Below, one piece after another: positions 46,120 to 57,986 of a stretch of DNA of 64,000 nucleotides. The stretch lies in assembly GCA_036971615.1 (NCBI GenBank), contig JAYKKR010000019.1, forward strand, positions 248,001 to 312,000, read 5' to 3'. The notes under the pieces are model-generated. The model worked only from the letters and a program-made list of their open reading frames with translations. It did not search any database and was not told where the DNA came from. The translations under genes and the position numbers were made by a program. Source of the DNA: Amyloporia xantha (taxonomy: Eukaryota; Basidiomycota; Agaricomycetes; Polyporales; Adustoporiaceae). Position 1 is the first letter of the stretch. Each line of letters begins with the position of its first letter.

Positions 46120-46270
46120 TACGTGCGCCGTCAGAGTGCGGTCCGCTGAGTATCGGCGAACCATACGACTGGGGAGTGTCTCTAGGAGCTGGTCCCAATA
46201 GAAGTGGCACGGTCTGCTTGTCCGCTGGGTATCGACGAACTATACGACTGGATGGCTGCGAGGGGAGTAT
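46120..46270 (+). repeat. Imperfect tandem duplication around CGAACYATACGACTGG
   Basis: GTCCGCTGAGTATCGGCGAA (near 46140) and GTCCGCTGGGTATCGACGAA (near 46220) each lead into an ATACGACTGG core, about 80 bp apart. Confidence 0.7.
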
Positions 46271-46544
46271 CTCCAGTATCACGGCCCCGGACCGGACATC
46301 GTGGTCAGCCTAGACCACGTCTGTTTCGTGTAGGAACCATGCCTGTCAACGAAGCGAAGCGTGACCGGCGCTCTGTTCCGGATCCGCACTGGAGGCTCGA
46401 CGTTGATCGACTGGGAGACGGAAAAAGGCAAGTTCTCTGCCTGACGTCATCCCATTCTAGAACTGACCGTTCTAGTGTTTTGCCTGCAGCGTGGGTAGCT
46501 ACCGGGGGACCTCGCGCGCGATGCGTTGACTCACTGCGAGCAGC

Positions 46545-46860
46545 TCCCAACGGACGATGTTCCGTTCCCTCCCGTATGTGCTGGACCGGACGGAACGGAT
46601 AACGTAGACGGTGGGCGGCGCGGGTAGCTATACGGGCGTCCAGTGAGCGTCGAGAATGGTGAGTTTTGTTGGAGGCACCACATTCGATTCCTAAGAGTGA
46701 TTGTGCATCAGCTCCCTACAGACATCATTCCGTTCGTTCGCATCTGCGCTGGACCGGACGATGTGGATGTTGGAAGGCGTGAGACAGCGGACGGCCGGAA
46801 CGAACGTCGAATGAGCTTCGAGAATGATGGGAGGCATCACATTCGATTCTTACGAGTGTT
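46545..46860 (+). repeat. Imperfect tandem duplication, about 165-bp unit
   Basis: Two units each contain a CTGGACCGGACG block followed, at similar spacing, by GAGCGTCGAGAATG / GAGCTTCGAGAATG and GGCACCACATTCGATTC / GGCATCACATTCGATTC. Confidence 0.65.
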
Positions 46861-47329
46861 TGTGTCGTAGGATCTGCACCCCGGGTTGGGACTCGCGCGA
46901 CGTCGATCGGGCAGAGGGTGCCCCGATGTTCTACGGTAAGTGTTTCTGTCTGATATTTCGATTGAGCCGAGAGCTGGGAGCTGACTGCTGGGATTTCGCG
47001 CGTCAGATGTCTCTACCTGCCGCGCGTCCAGCCCGGCCAGAGTAGACGGAAGACTTTGCACGTCAAGCTCTCAAGTTCCCGGTCACAGCGTTGAGGGAAC
47101 GGACGGGAAATCGGCACGCCAGCCGGATCCGCAGACATTGGACGGGGTAACGACTCCGGAGATCTGTCTAGGCTGACGATCGGGCTGACGATCGAAGGCG
47201 GCCTGCTTCGCGTGCCACATCACCATATGCCCCCAAAAGGGTAAATTGCGACATCGGGTGGAGGAGCCTCTGTGCGACGGGCAGCGGCCTTCTTTCGAGA
47301 CTCTCAGTTCGGTCGTCCAGTATGGACGA

Positions 47330-47640
47330 GGAGCTGCGAAGAGAACAGAGGGCTCGAGGCGCGAATGGGAGGGGACGCAGGGGGAAGGTGCGAAGATGAA
47401 GAGTGGTAAGGAGGGAGCAGAGAAAGACGAAGGTCGGCGAACGGGGTTGTGGCGGAGGGGAACTGAGAGTGAGCGTTGAAGAGGAACAAATAGGACCGAA
47501 AGGGGAGCGGTCTGAAGGGAATGAAGAGGAGCAAAAGCAGGAGGGGGAGGGGGAGGGAGGGATCGGAGAGTCACAAAGGAAATGCAAGGGGAAGGGGAAG
47601 GGAGGTCGGAGAGTAACAATGGAAATGGAAGGGGAAAGCA
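47330..47640 (+). repeat. Long polypurine tract
   Basis: Roughly 300 bp are strongly biased to G and A on the plus strand (for example GGAGGGGGAGGGGGAGGGAG near 47540), with few pyrimidine breaks. The minus strand consequently shows long Ser/Pro/Phe-rich frames that I do not consider genes. Confidence 0.8.
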
Positions 47641-47728
47641 TACTTTCGATATACGGCCGGACATCCTCCCGTGGCACTTCAAATATATTTCCGTGGCCGT
47701 CCGCCCGCTGGGCAAGCTAGACACATGG

Positions 47729-50046
47729 CGCCGCGGACGAGAGCACGGACCAGCAGTGGCTTCGCGACCGTTCATTCAGCGGAACACAATGGCAGCCAAC
47801 TCGCGCAAGGACGCGCTGAACACGGTGCAGAGCGCAGAGACGGAGCTGATGAATCTGCAGCAGTCGGTGTAAGTGTCTTTACTTCTTATCTGCTCTCTGC
47901 GGTGGTGCTTATCTCTATCCTGATATGCCACAATGTGAGCAGACCACGTTGCGAGCCATCGCATACCTATGCATGGCCTGCTTCAAGGCAATCCCAATCG
48001 GCGACGAGGCATCGTCCCGAATGGCGAAGCGCCCACTAGGCGGAAAAGTATCAGTCCGCTTCGATATGGCGAACTCCCGACTGGCCCCGCTTATCCAGAA
48101 CAGCCTCCGCCACCATGCCGCAATGGACTCTGCGGCAAGGGCTCGTCTTCGCAACCGCTACCGAGCACGACTGACGATGACGGTCGTAACGCGGCACTGT
48201 CATCTCTTGTACGCATCTACGCCGCTGTATGTCCAGAGTCCACGCGATACACAGACGGTCCTATGACCTCGCCACCCAGCCCCGAACAGCGGCTTCGAAG
48301 AGCCTGCTTCACCAGCTCATGCGCGCACATGCCACATCCACCCTTTGCTCCAACATCGCGCACTCCCTCGAGCGCATCCAGTTCTCTGCGCCAAACGGCC
48401 CTCGCACCCTTGTCACGCCCACCACGCAGCCACGATCGTAATCCTCAGCATGATCAATACGTTCAGAGTCGGCACCGTCAGAAGCGTTCGTTAGAGGACG
48501 GCGAGGGACACTCATGCCGGAGAGGAAAAAACAGCCACTGCAGCGCGAACCCACGTGCTTCCCGCCGCAAGTTCAAGACAGTGTGATGCATGGGTAGATC
48601 GCTTACTCATCGACCCGGACTCCTTCAATGATATCGCCTCAACTCCTCTTCTACTACTGAAGCGACATGGACTGATCCGCCAACGCAGCCACTGCAAGAA
48701 GTTGGGCCATTCGGAACCACAAGCCCAACTCAGCCAGTGTCACTTACGGCAGAGAATTCTCTGTCTGCAGTGGTACTGGCTGTGTTGTGCTTGTCGATGT
48801 ATCATTCATATCTGAGCCCCGAAGTTGTTGCGTAGATAGCGTAAGAGATGGTACGATGTTCCAGTGTCTATTAGTTCATTTCCACGATTATACTCTTCCA
48901 CTGACATTGGCGACGCGTCTTTCGTCGTGTCTTGCTGCCTTTAGATAACGCCGCATAGCATACGTGTCAAAACTGGGCGGCTGTGCACGGTCATGTGATC
49001 GCGTTTAACCGGGCGACGGACATTGTCTTCCTGCATGCCGCTGATGGACAAGATCGGTATTTCAGCATTTCGACACGCCTTCATTACATCGTGCTTCCCG
49101 ATTCACTCTTTGATTCGCACGAACGCCCAGTATTTCTTAATCCTCCAACAGTGATTTGACAACGGCGCAAATGCGCAGAGGGGCGGCACGACTCTGGACT
49201 ACTAGAAAGAGCGTGTTGCGGTTTCATATATGGCGCTCTATCGGTGCCTGGGCGGTGCATCAAACCCAAGCACCAATTGGATCTGCATTTGCAAATCCAG
49301 AGCACCAATTTACTGTGAACAATACGCCATAGCTCCCTCTAGCGCTCACGGCGGCTCTTCCTCTAGGCCAAGCAAGGCTTCTACATAAGTTCGATCGCCA
49401 GAGGATTGACCAAAAATGCAGATATTTCACAAAGGAAGCTTATACAGAGCACGCAGTGGAAGAGCTTTGCCCGGGAGCAAATCTTAGAAGAAAGAACCGA
49501 AACTGCCGCTGTGCGCGTCTGACGACTTCTCGTGCCATACTATAGTAGGCGCGCGGCTTCATCTAAATGAAGTTCAGAGTCAGCTCTCCTCGTTCAGAAT
49601 AGTCTTTGGAAATGTCACCACGAGGAGCGACGAGGGTTGGTGGGGAAGGGTAACAGTCCACCGTGTGCAAGGTTCTGCACCTGATTCACAGGCCCCTGTG
49701 GTGAGAATCTGGCTGGACATGGTCCGCGCGTGAAAAATTCAGTAATTACACGCACTCGATTGTCGTGTTACTTGAGAAGACAAGAATCCAGGAGCGTGCG
49801 AATAATGGGTACAGTTCAAGTTGACAGACCCGGAGGATCGATCCCACCGTTCTTCTACCCGGTTGCTGGCTTGACTTTTGGAGAAAACATGTGTGAGCCT
49901 GACATCCGGGTCCAAAATCCAAAGAATATATGACGACGAGGATGTATGGAAGCGCAAGGAGACCTTACACATCAAGCGCCGGGAAGCTCTTACGCCACCT
50001 CGTGCCACGGCCAAATGAGTGTCCCCAAAGAAGTTAGCTCTTCCTC
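47729..50046 (+). repeat. 2.3-kb direct repeat, copy 2
   Basis: This is the partner of 36928-39256. Differences include loss of a 9-bp piece in the AATGATATC region near 48630, a TAG in place of TAC at 48956-48958, and loss of the CAG acceptor-like site after the MAANSRK frame. It ends about 350 bp before the start codon of the intact ligase gene. Confidence 0.9.
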
Positions 50047-50400
50047 TCTTCTTCCGCACATAGCTTTTAAATTTTGTCATGCCAGTGGTCGACCCGCGTT
50101 GCAGTGAAATGTAGACACATATTGACATATTGAATGTCCCGTTTGGCATCATACACTATAGTACAGGACTGGTGGTTATGACGAGGCTCATAAGGATAAC
50201 TTCTAACGAGTCAGCGACCATTTATCCGATACATCCGCTACACGAGATCAATCGGGCTGTCCGGGTTACACGCTAAAATGTGGGGAGGCCAGCGGACCGC
50301 TCATGGCCACGCAACCGCAATATAAGTGGCACAAATGGCGATCGTGGGTCCTCGTATCACCTGCTCGACCCCCTCTTCTCCAAGTCAGCCTCGCAGAGAC

Positions 50401-53366
50401 ATGGCTGAATTTCATGGACCAGGAGGCCCCCTTCCTCACATTCCAGACGATTTAACTATCGTACAGTTCATGCTCGATGCTCACCATGTGTCCAGACCAT
50501 TCCCAGCCGCGGCACAGCCAAATCCGTGGATGATAGAGGATGCCACCGGGAGAGCGATAGGGTATACCGAGGTGTGCTCACCAAATATCTGGGCCGGTAC
50601 ACTGTCCTGACTTGACGTTGTGGAGATCCGAGAACGTACTCATGACCTCGCCAATTCGTTGCATTCGCGGTGGAAGATACGTAAGCGGGCTTTTCGCCGG
50701 TCTGATCGCTAATGTTCCTGACTGCGGTTTTTAGGAGAAGATGATGTCGGTGCGAAACCTCATGTCACTCACATCACCTTATATCTTGTATTGATCTATG
50801 AACAGTGTGTATATTCAGTCCGAATCATGTCGGTATGTCTGTATTCCACATGTCGATCCCAGACAGGGAGTAGAGTGCTTCGCCTATGGTGCAGAACAAC
50901 TAGACATCGCTACCGCTGCTAACCCTAATTTGGAGTTATGGAGCCTTTTGTGAGCGCCACAAAAGCACCCAAATTTAGTATCTGCTTAGGCTGCATTTGG
51001 TACGTGGCCAATTTCGTGCGGAAACATCTCCGTGTCCAGAAGTAGCGGCCTCTGGTTGTCACGCACCATGAATGTTTGTGTTGGGGCCTTGAATGTCTGG
51101 AATCGAAAGCTGCTTGTCGTTATATTAACTGATGCCTATTCGAAATTGGAATAGACTATCCCATAGCAGTTTGGTAAGACCGACAACTCTCCCAGTAATT
51201 GTGAAGATATACAAACTGACATTGGCTTACGCAGGGCTGTACACAGATTGGGTGCCATTGTTACGTATGTTCGCAAAAGACTGCGATATGTGGGTCCTGA
51301 CAATTGCATACAGCGCGGCTAATCCTGCGTATACGGCGGGCGAGCTCGAATACCAACTGACCGCGACGAAGGCTAAGCTCATCCTCGTACACCCATGGAG
51401 CCTGTCGGTCGGGCTTGCTGCGGCGCGCGCTGCTGGGATCTCGTCAGATCGCGTCGTTCTCCTCAATGTCTCGCAGGATGCTGATCCAGCTGCGTCTTCT
51501 TACCTCACCGTGAATGATCTGATCGTCGAGGGAAAGGCGAAGTCGACGTGTTTTGTCGAGCGCCGGCTCAGACCGGGTGAGGGCAAGACGAAACTCGCGT
51601 TCCTAAGTTTCTCGAGCGGGACTACAGGCAAGCCGAAGGTACGTTGTCAACGGCTACTCTCTGTTACCGTACCACGTTAAGCTGTATTCAGGCGGTTTGC
51701 ATTTCGCACTATGCACCCATCGCGAACGTGATTCAGATGGCACATTTAGCAAATTTGCAGACTGTGTCGTGGGATGAGAGGAAGTGGCGGCCTGGAGATG
51801 TTGCCATGGGAGGTAAATAGACTTGCATTTCCTTGTTCTAGACCTAGCACTCACTTTTATCGCAGTATTACCCTTCTTTCGTACGCGGTCGAGGATGTTA
51901 TTGGTCTTTCCAGCCCGAGCTGACGCTGTTAATGCAGATATATATGGTCTCGTTGTTATCATGCATTTCGAGATGTTTTATGCGGTGCGTATTGGAGGAA
52001 AAGTATGAAGCTCTGGAAATAACACATTGTGTACAGTCCACGCTGGTGGTCATCCCGAAGTTCAACTTCGTTGACATCCTCAAAAGCATCGAGCGATACC
52101 GCATTAATCACCTTCCGTGCGTTTCCATTGTTGCATACATGTCGTATCAGTTATGTTACTGACGGTTCTCGCGTAGGGTTGTCCCGCCCATGGTGGTACT
52201 CTTGTGCAAAGCAAGTACTTGTTGGTTTCTTTATGAAGCTTCCGGAATGACCTTTATCTTCGTAAATCAGCATCCAGCGGTTAAACAATACAATCTCTCT
52301 TCCGTTCGTGCTGTCATGAGCGGTGCTGCTCCGCTGTCAGCAGAACTGATAAAACAACTATCGGAGATCTTACCCCATATCAGTATTGGACAAGGCTATG
52401 GTATGTCCTCTGATTATGGCCGTCCATGGGTATTTCTCATTCTATGGTTGCGCGGTAGGCATGACGGAGACGTCCACGACAGTCGCATTCCCACAGATCG
52501 AGCAGAAGATCTGCACTCCTGGGAGCGCAGGTCGGCTCGTCCCAGGCATCATAGCGCGTGTGGTGAAGCCGGACGGGACTCTTGTTGGGTGCGGGGAGCC
52601 AGGACAGCTGGTTGTTAAGGGCCCAGCAATGGCGCTTGGGTACATGAACAACGAGGAAGCGTGAGCTTATCTCCGGCTTCTGTTTGTCGATGCGCTGATC
52701 GTGCCATGCCATAGCACAAAAGAGACTTTTGTGGATGGTTGGGTGTATACAGGTGATGAAGTGATCATCAATGAAACAGCGGAGCTATTCGTTGTCGATC
52801 GTATCAAGGCATGACTTGCCTTCGCTTGATGTTGCAGTTTATCTGACAAGCCCGATTCTGTGCCTGTAGGAGCTTCTGAAGGTCAGGGGCTTCCAAGGTG
52901 GGCAGTCACTTCTATGTCACGCGGAACAATCAGACTAAGGTTTGACGCAGTGGCTCCGGCGGAGCTAGAGGGCCTTCTCCTTGATCATCCAGACGTGTCC
53001 GACGTGTGTGTCGTTGGCGTTCCAGACGACTACAGCGGAGAGCTTCCGCTAGCGTTCATTGTGCCCAACGCATCTGCGCTCGAACGCATGAAGAGGGACC
53101 CCACGGAAGAGCGCAAAATCAAGGCGTCGATCATGAAGGTCAGATTGCACTATTTTCCTGTCGTTCTGTTCTGCTCACTGTTTGTTCTCATATAGCATGT
53201 GGCGGATGTGAAGGTGAATTACAAGAGGTTAGAGGGAGGAGTTGAGTTTCTGGACGTGATTCCGAAAAATCCGAGTGGGAAACTCTTGCGTCGAGTGTTG
53301 CGCGAACGCGCGAAGGAAATGAAGGCGCAAGGCAAGCTGTCGACTGTGGTGCGGGCTAGGCTGTGA
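50401..53366 (+). CDS. 4-coumarate-CoA-ligase-like acyl-CoA synthetase (copy H)
   Basis: Eighteen exons join in frame to 583 residues: 50401-50571, 50626-50680, 50735-50749, 50806-50832, 51155-51173, 51235-51264, 51314-51638, 51692-51812, 51866-51880, 51938-51984, 52037-52116, 52177-52210, 52271-52400, 52459-52660, 52715-52808, 52870-52897, 52951-53138, 53196-53366. The protein belongs to the AMP-binding (ANL) superfamily and would activate a carboxylic acid, such as a phenylpropanoid or fatty acid, to its CoA thioester via an adenylate. Visible motifs are the P-loop SSGTTGKPK, GQGYGMTE, YTGDE, and the catalytic Lys in KNPSGKLLRR. The C-terminal ARL fits a peroxisomal PTS1 signal. Two introns (52211-52270 and 52809-52869) start with GC. 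The true acid substrate is not predictable here. Confidence 0.9.
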
Positions 53367-53862
53367 TATAGCATATACATACATATAATAGTGAAGTGTC
53401 GTTTTGTATTGTTTACTCTGCTGTGACTGCAGAAGTAGACGTCCGCCAGAGGAATTCGCGCACGCCACGTGATGTAAGAATCAAGTCTCGTGGTCGACGC
53501 GTCAAGCGCCCCAATGCTCCAATCCCTGGACTAAGTTTGCTGGACTTATAGTCTGACATTGATCGTGCATCTGCTGCAGTCTTTGTCATAGTCACCTAAC
53601 GGGTGTCAATGAAATCTAGTAGCCATTCTCGCTCAGGTTTATCTTTCTCGAAAGCTATTCACAGAATACAAGACAAACTAGGGATGTCGTCTTCGCAAGG
53701 TATATATCATCTCTCCAGTCTTGACGTGTTCTGGGGTTTACTGGCGCGCCTTGGAGTCCTGCGGTCTCCACTGAACAGTAGGACACTGTGTATGATACTA
53801 TTGCATTATACTGCAGTGCTGTAAAGCGCGCCCAATCGCTCTGATCCTACGGAATCGAATCC
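53367..53862. other. Intergenic between ligase H and GH55
   Basis: No gene recognised; it should carry the terminator of the ligase and the promoter of the glucanase. Confidence 0.5.
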
Positions 53863-56800
53863 ATGCGGATCACCGCGATCGCCATCGCAGTGGTGCTTAT
53901 GGGTGTCACTCCCCTCCTGTAACACGAAGTCAGATTACCATACAATCGAGCGACACATTTGTATCACAGCAGTTCTGATTTCCATGCTATTGTTGCAGCC
54001 GCTCTCCACGTTCCTGTTGCCCCTGTGAGAAGACCATATCCTTCGCCTATTGGGCCCGGCACTGCTGCCCCGGGCGACCCATTTTGGCTTCAGAATATCA
54101 AGCATCAGGGAACTTCGGCGTTCAATCCGGACCCAAGCTCGTACCAGGTTTTTCGTAATGTCAAAGACTTCGGGGCTATTGGCGATGGTGTCGCAGATGA
54201 CACCGAGGCAATCAAGTCGGTTTTCCTTTTTCCCAATCACAAGTTACAACTGATGAGTATCTATTTCAGTGCTGCTATGTCTATTGGAGGGAGATGTGGC
54301 GGAGGGAATTGGGAGTCATCTACCGTCGTACCCGCTATAGTGTACTTCCCTCAAGGGTACGAGTTTTCATCTCCTCGGCATACGTACACTGACATTCGAA
54401 GTCATATCTAGCACATACAAAGTCTCGTCCCCGATCATGTAAGCCATAACAAAACCGACAGTTCTGCAAGCACCCAGCATTGACAATCCTTCAAGTGCGT
54501 ACTATTACACGCAAATCATTGGGGATGCCAGGGTACCTCCGACACTTCTCGCAGCATCCAATTTTAACGGCATGGCTGTTATCGGTAACATCTACTCAAC
54601 TTATCTAGACTATTATATGCGCTTATGTGTTTCTTTTAAACCTTTAGATGCCGATCCTTACATCCCAGGCGGTGGCGGCGCCCAATGGTACACCAACCAG
54701 AATAACTTCTTCCGCAGTGTCCGCAATTTCATCATCGACCTCAGGCGAATGCCTGATTTTGCATCTGCGACGGGGATACACTGGCAGGTCTCCCAAGCGA
54801 CCTCGTTGATGAACATCACCTTCCTCATGAGCACTCGGAAGAATAATGCTCATCAAGGTCTAGTCATCTCCTGTCTTATGTATCGCGTAAATTATAATCA
54901 AATAAATATGTTTGACGGGCAGGTATCTGGATGGAGAACGGTAGCGGTGGATTCATGGGCGGTACTTAAATTCACTTCCCGTTACATTGATTCATATTCA
55001 CTGTGCGCACGCACAGACCTTGTTTTCAGCGGAGGCAAGCGCATCTATATTGATGGAAAGACGAGATTATGAACTATTGATATGCAGGCAAGTTCGGCAT
55101 GTGGGTCGGCAACCAGCAGTATGTCTTAGATTAGGCATGTTGGACATAGCTTATGTTGAGTTTACAGATTCACTGTCCGTAATATCACCGTCAGCAATGC
55201 TGAAACCGGTAAGCACGTCCCGCACAACGTGGTATTGAAACGCCTGATAGTCCTGCTGCAGCCGTGTACGCAATGTGGAATTGGGGTACTGTCATGGTCA
55301 TCTCTGTACGTCCTTGGATCTTGACGAATTCTTGTAGGATGGACGTTTCAGGGAGTCACCAGTGAGACTTGCAGGATTTCATTTATTGGATGACTCTGTT
55401 GATCATGATTGTCATTAGTCAACAACTGCCAAGTGGGCTTCGATCTCAAGCTAGGAGGGACGTCAGCAGACAATCAAGTAGGTCAATCGGCCATCTGGTC
55501 ACTTCGTTATCTCACGTCGAAATCGTCGATAGACTGTAGGCGGAGAAGCCATCATTGACGCCGAGGTCAGCAATACACCGGTATTTCTACGCACATCGGT
55601 CGCCACGACTTCACTCGCTGGTTCACTTGTATTGAACAATATTCATCTGACCAACGTTCCCACCGCTGTGGGCGTAGTGGGCGGCGCCGTTCTGTTACGA
55701 GGAGGCACTACTGTTATTGATTGCTGGGCTCAAGGCAACGCCTATTCAGGTAGAGATAGCACCCATTCCTACGTCCAAGGCAACATCACTGCGCCGGTAA
55801 AAGCGAAAAGTTTGCTCGATAGCTCAGGCAGAATTTTTGGACGGGTACATCCCCAGTGAGTCCATTCGTAACAAATGCAAGCAAAGCCACTTATGGCCAA
55901 TTTAGATATGAAGATTATGCTGTCGACCAGTTTGTCAGTGTAAAAACTCTAGGTGCTAAGGGGGACGGGATAACAGACGACACGAAAGTGCTCCAATTAG
56001 TTCTGAACGAGGTAAGCTGGCATCATCCGAATCCAAACGATCGTTTTGATTGATACGTGGCATATCAGTATTCTGGCAAGAAAATCATATTCTTCGATGC
56101 AGGCACCTACGTTATTACTAGCACTCTCACAATTCCAGCTGGAACGCAGATGGTAGGCGAAGCGTGGAGCGTGATTATTGGTGGCGGCTCTGCCTTCGCG
56201 GATAAAAGTAATCCGACGGTCATGGTCCGTGTCGGTGAGCCCGGCTCTGAAGGCATAATGGAAATCACGGATATCCTCTTTGTCACTCGAGGCCCTGGTC
56301 AGTGTCGTACGCCCTGAAAAGAAGAGTGTTCCTTATATGATAAGCCCGCCTCTAGCCCCAGGAGCGATTGTAGTGGAATGGAACGTCCACTCCGACATTC
56401 AAGGGGGTGCTGGAATGTGGGATAGTCATATTCGGTATGTTTAGTGTGTGCTCGTCACAGTGATAAACGCGTGTTTGACGATACTATCAGCCTAGGCGGT
56501 TGTAAGCTTGTTTCCCCTTATAAACGATGATAAGTTCAGCATCACGTTTTCCAGCCGCTGGCACAAACTTGGAGCTAGGACAATGTCCGCCATCTCCTAA
56601 TTCAGACGCATGCTTTGCAGCATTCCTTGCATTACATCTAACTCCCGGCTCCAATGCATATCTGGAGGTATTGGGACATGACATATGTATGATATCAGCT
56701 TTTGACTTCCATTCCTCATAACACAGGGAACCTGGGTATGGCTTGCCGATCATGATCTTGACGGTGACGGAAAGTCACAGATCACTGTCTTTAGTGGTCG

Positions 56801-57517
56801 AGGCGTTTTATCAGAGTCGGCGGGGCCTGTATGGATGGTTGGAACCGGTGAGTTTCGCTATTCGCACTACCCATAAAGTGAATGCGAACCGGCTTTCTTT
56901 GCAGCCTGTAAGTTCCGGTCAAGGCTAAATGGGAAGACACACTAATAGACATACTATAGCCGAGCACCACACGCTCTATCAATACAACCTTGTCAACGCT
57001 CGAGATCACTACATGGGTCTACTCCAGACGGAATCGGTAATGCTCAATTCTATCTAGACGAATTGGTAGATGTAACTAATGCAGGCTCTGGGTATGGCAC
57101 AGCCTTATTATCAACCCTCTCCCGTACCGCCAGCGCCCTTCTCGATCGAGAGTAAATATAGCGATCCGATCTTTCCTCCAGGACAGCCATCGGCATGGGC
57201 TCTCAACGTTCGGAATTCATTCGATATAATCATTTTCGGTACGCTTCATCACATACAATGCCTTTACATGGAACTAATCGTCGAGTCTCTCAGGTGCAGG
57301 ACTGTACAGCTTTTTCAGCAACTACAATCAGGCTTGTCTTAAGGACTCGTCGTGCCAAAGTCACATCCTCAACATAGACTCTACATCCAATGTCGCTATA
57401 TACAGTTTGGCGACTGTGGGGGTAACACACCAGCTAAGTATCGACCACCAAGGTATCATACCTGCTTCCGCAAACTTGAACGGGTTCCAATCAACCGTGA
57501 CTGCCTGGACGAAATGA
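53863..57517 (+). CDS. Secreted GH55 exo-beta-1,3-glucanase
   Basis: Twenty-three exons (first 53863-53918, last 57300-57517) join in frame to 786 residues, a usual GH55 length. Residues 1-19 form a hydrophobic signal peptide (MRITAIAIAVV...). The enzyme has the two pectate-lyase-like beta-helix repeats of the family: the first opens with FRNVKDFGAIGDGVADDTEAI, the second with FVSVKTLGAKGDGITDDT. Family landmarks include SIGGRCGGG, YFPQGTY, QGGAGMWDSH and, at the C-terminus, a conserved FSNYNQACLKDSSCQ. GH55 enzymes release glucose or gentiobiose from beta-1,3/1,6-glucans such as fungal wall, callose or laminarin. One exon is only 8 nt (56491-56498), and one intron (55035-55087) starts with GC. 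The gene sits between two paralogous ligases. Confidence 0.93.
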
Positions 57518-57986
57518 AGCCCAACCGCATGGTGAGTGACAGGAGCAGATTTACGACGGGCTCCCTGACTAGCTAAAATTTCAGCGCGTAGCCATGGACT
57601 TAAGTATACAATTTCTGCCGCAGACACGGATGTACAACCACAACTCAGGAAAACTATTGTATTGCTTTGAACATTCACTGTCTGTCCAAGTATGGATGTG
57701 TTTCAAGTGGTTTACATCTTTGTAGATGTTGGCTCGGGTCGCATTATTCTGTACATGGTGAAGTTAACACATCTTTCTTGCGGAGTATATGCCTCAACTT
57801 TATCAGCCTTCGGATCTCACATGGGTCGGAAGTGGTAACATCGTTCAGATTCGTACATTCAGTTGCTATACGTATCTGGTCTCCCACAATCGGCAACCGT
57901 GGAAATTTTTCTGCGAGGCGTTATATTTAGGGCAACTGAGTCTCCTTCAAAGTCGGCTGGCATTTTAATCTGTAACCTCTTGCGCA
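57518..57986. other. Intergenic between GH55 and ligase I
   Basis: No gene recognised. Confidence 0.5.

Larger units (their letters stand above)
40080..47700. other. 7.6-kb interval without recognisable genes
   Basis: A Gln/Pro-rich frame (40161-40433, YFSQNERQSRPRSPQPAY...) followed by an AGC microsatellite (40432-40450) may be the tail of a lost gene. 40.5-42.4 kb is GC-rich with overlapping chance frames. 43.5-45.0 kb is AT-richer and empty. A TATA box (GTATATAAGACC near 45185) and GT/AG-like sites at 45335-45385 suggest a possible transcript of unknown content. Tandem repeats (46.1-46.9 kb) and a purine tract (47.3-47.65 kb) are listed separately. Confidence 0.45.

Noticed and set aside
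47083..47775. Minus-strand frames of 230 and 169 codons
   Set aside because: Their translations are Ser/Pro/Phe/Leu runs produced by the complementary polypurine tract.
53863..57517. GH55 as a pseudogene because of many in-frame stops
   Set aside because: All stops fall in introns with plausible splice sites; the joined exons total 2361 nt, divisible by three, without interruption.
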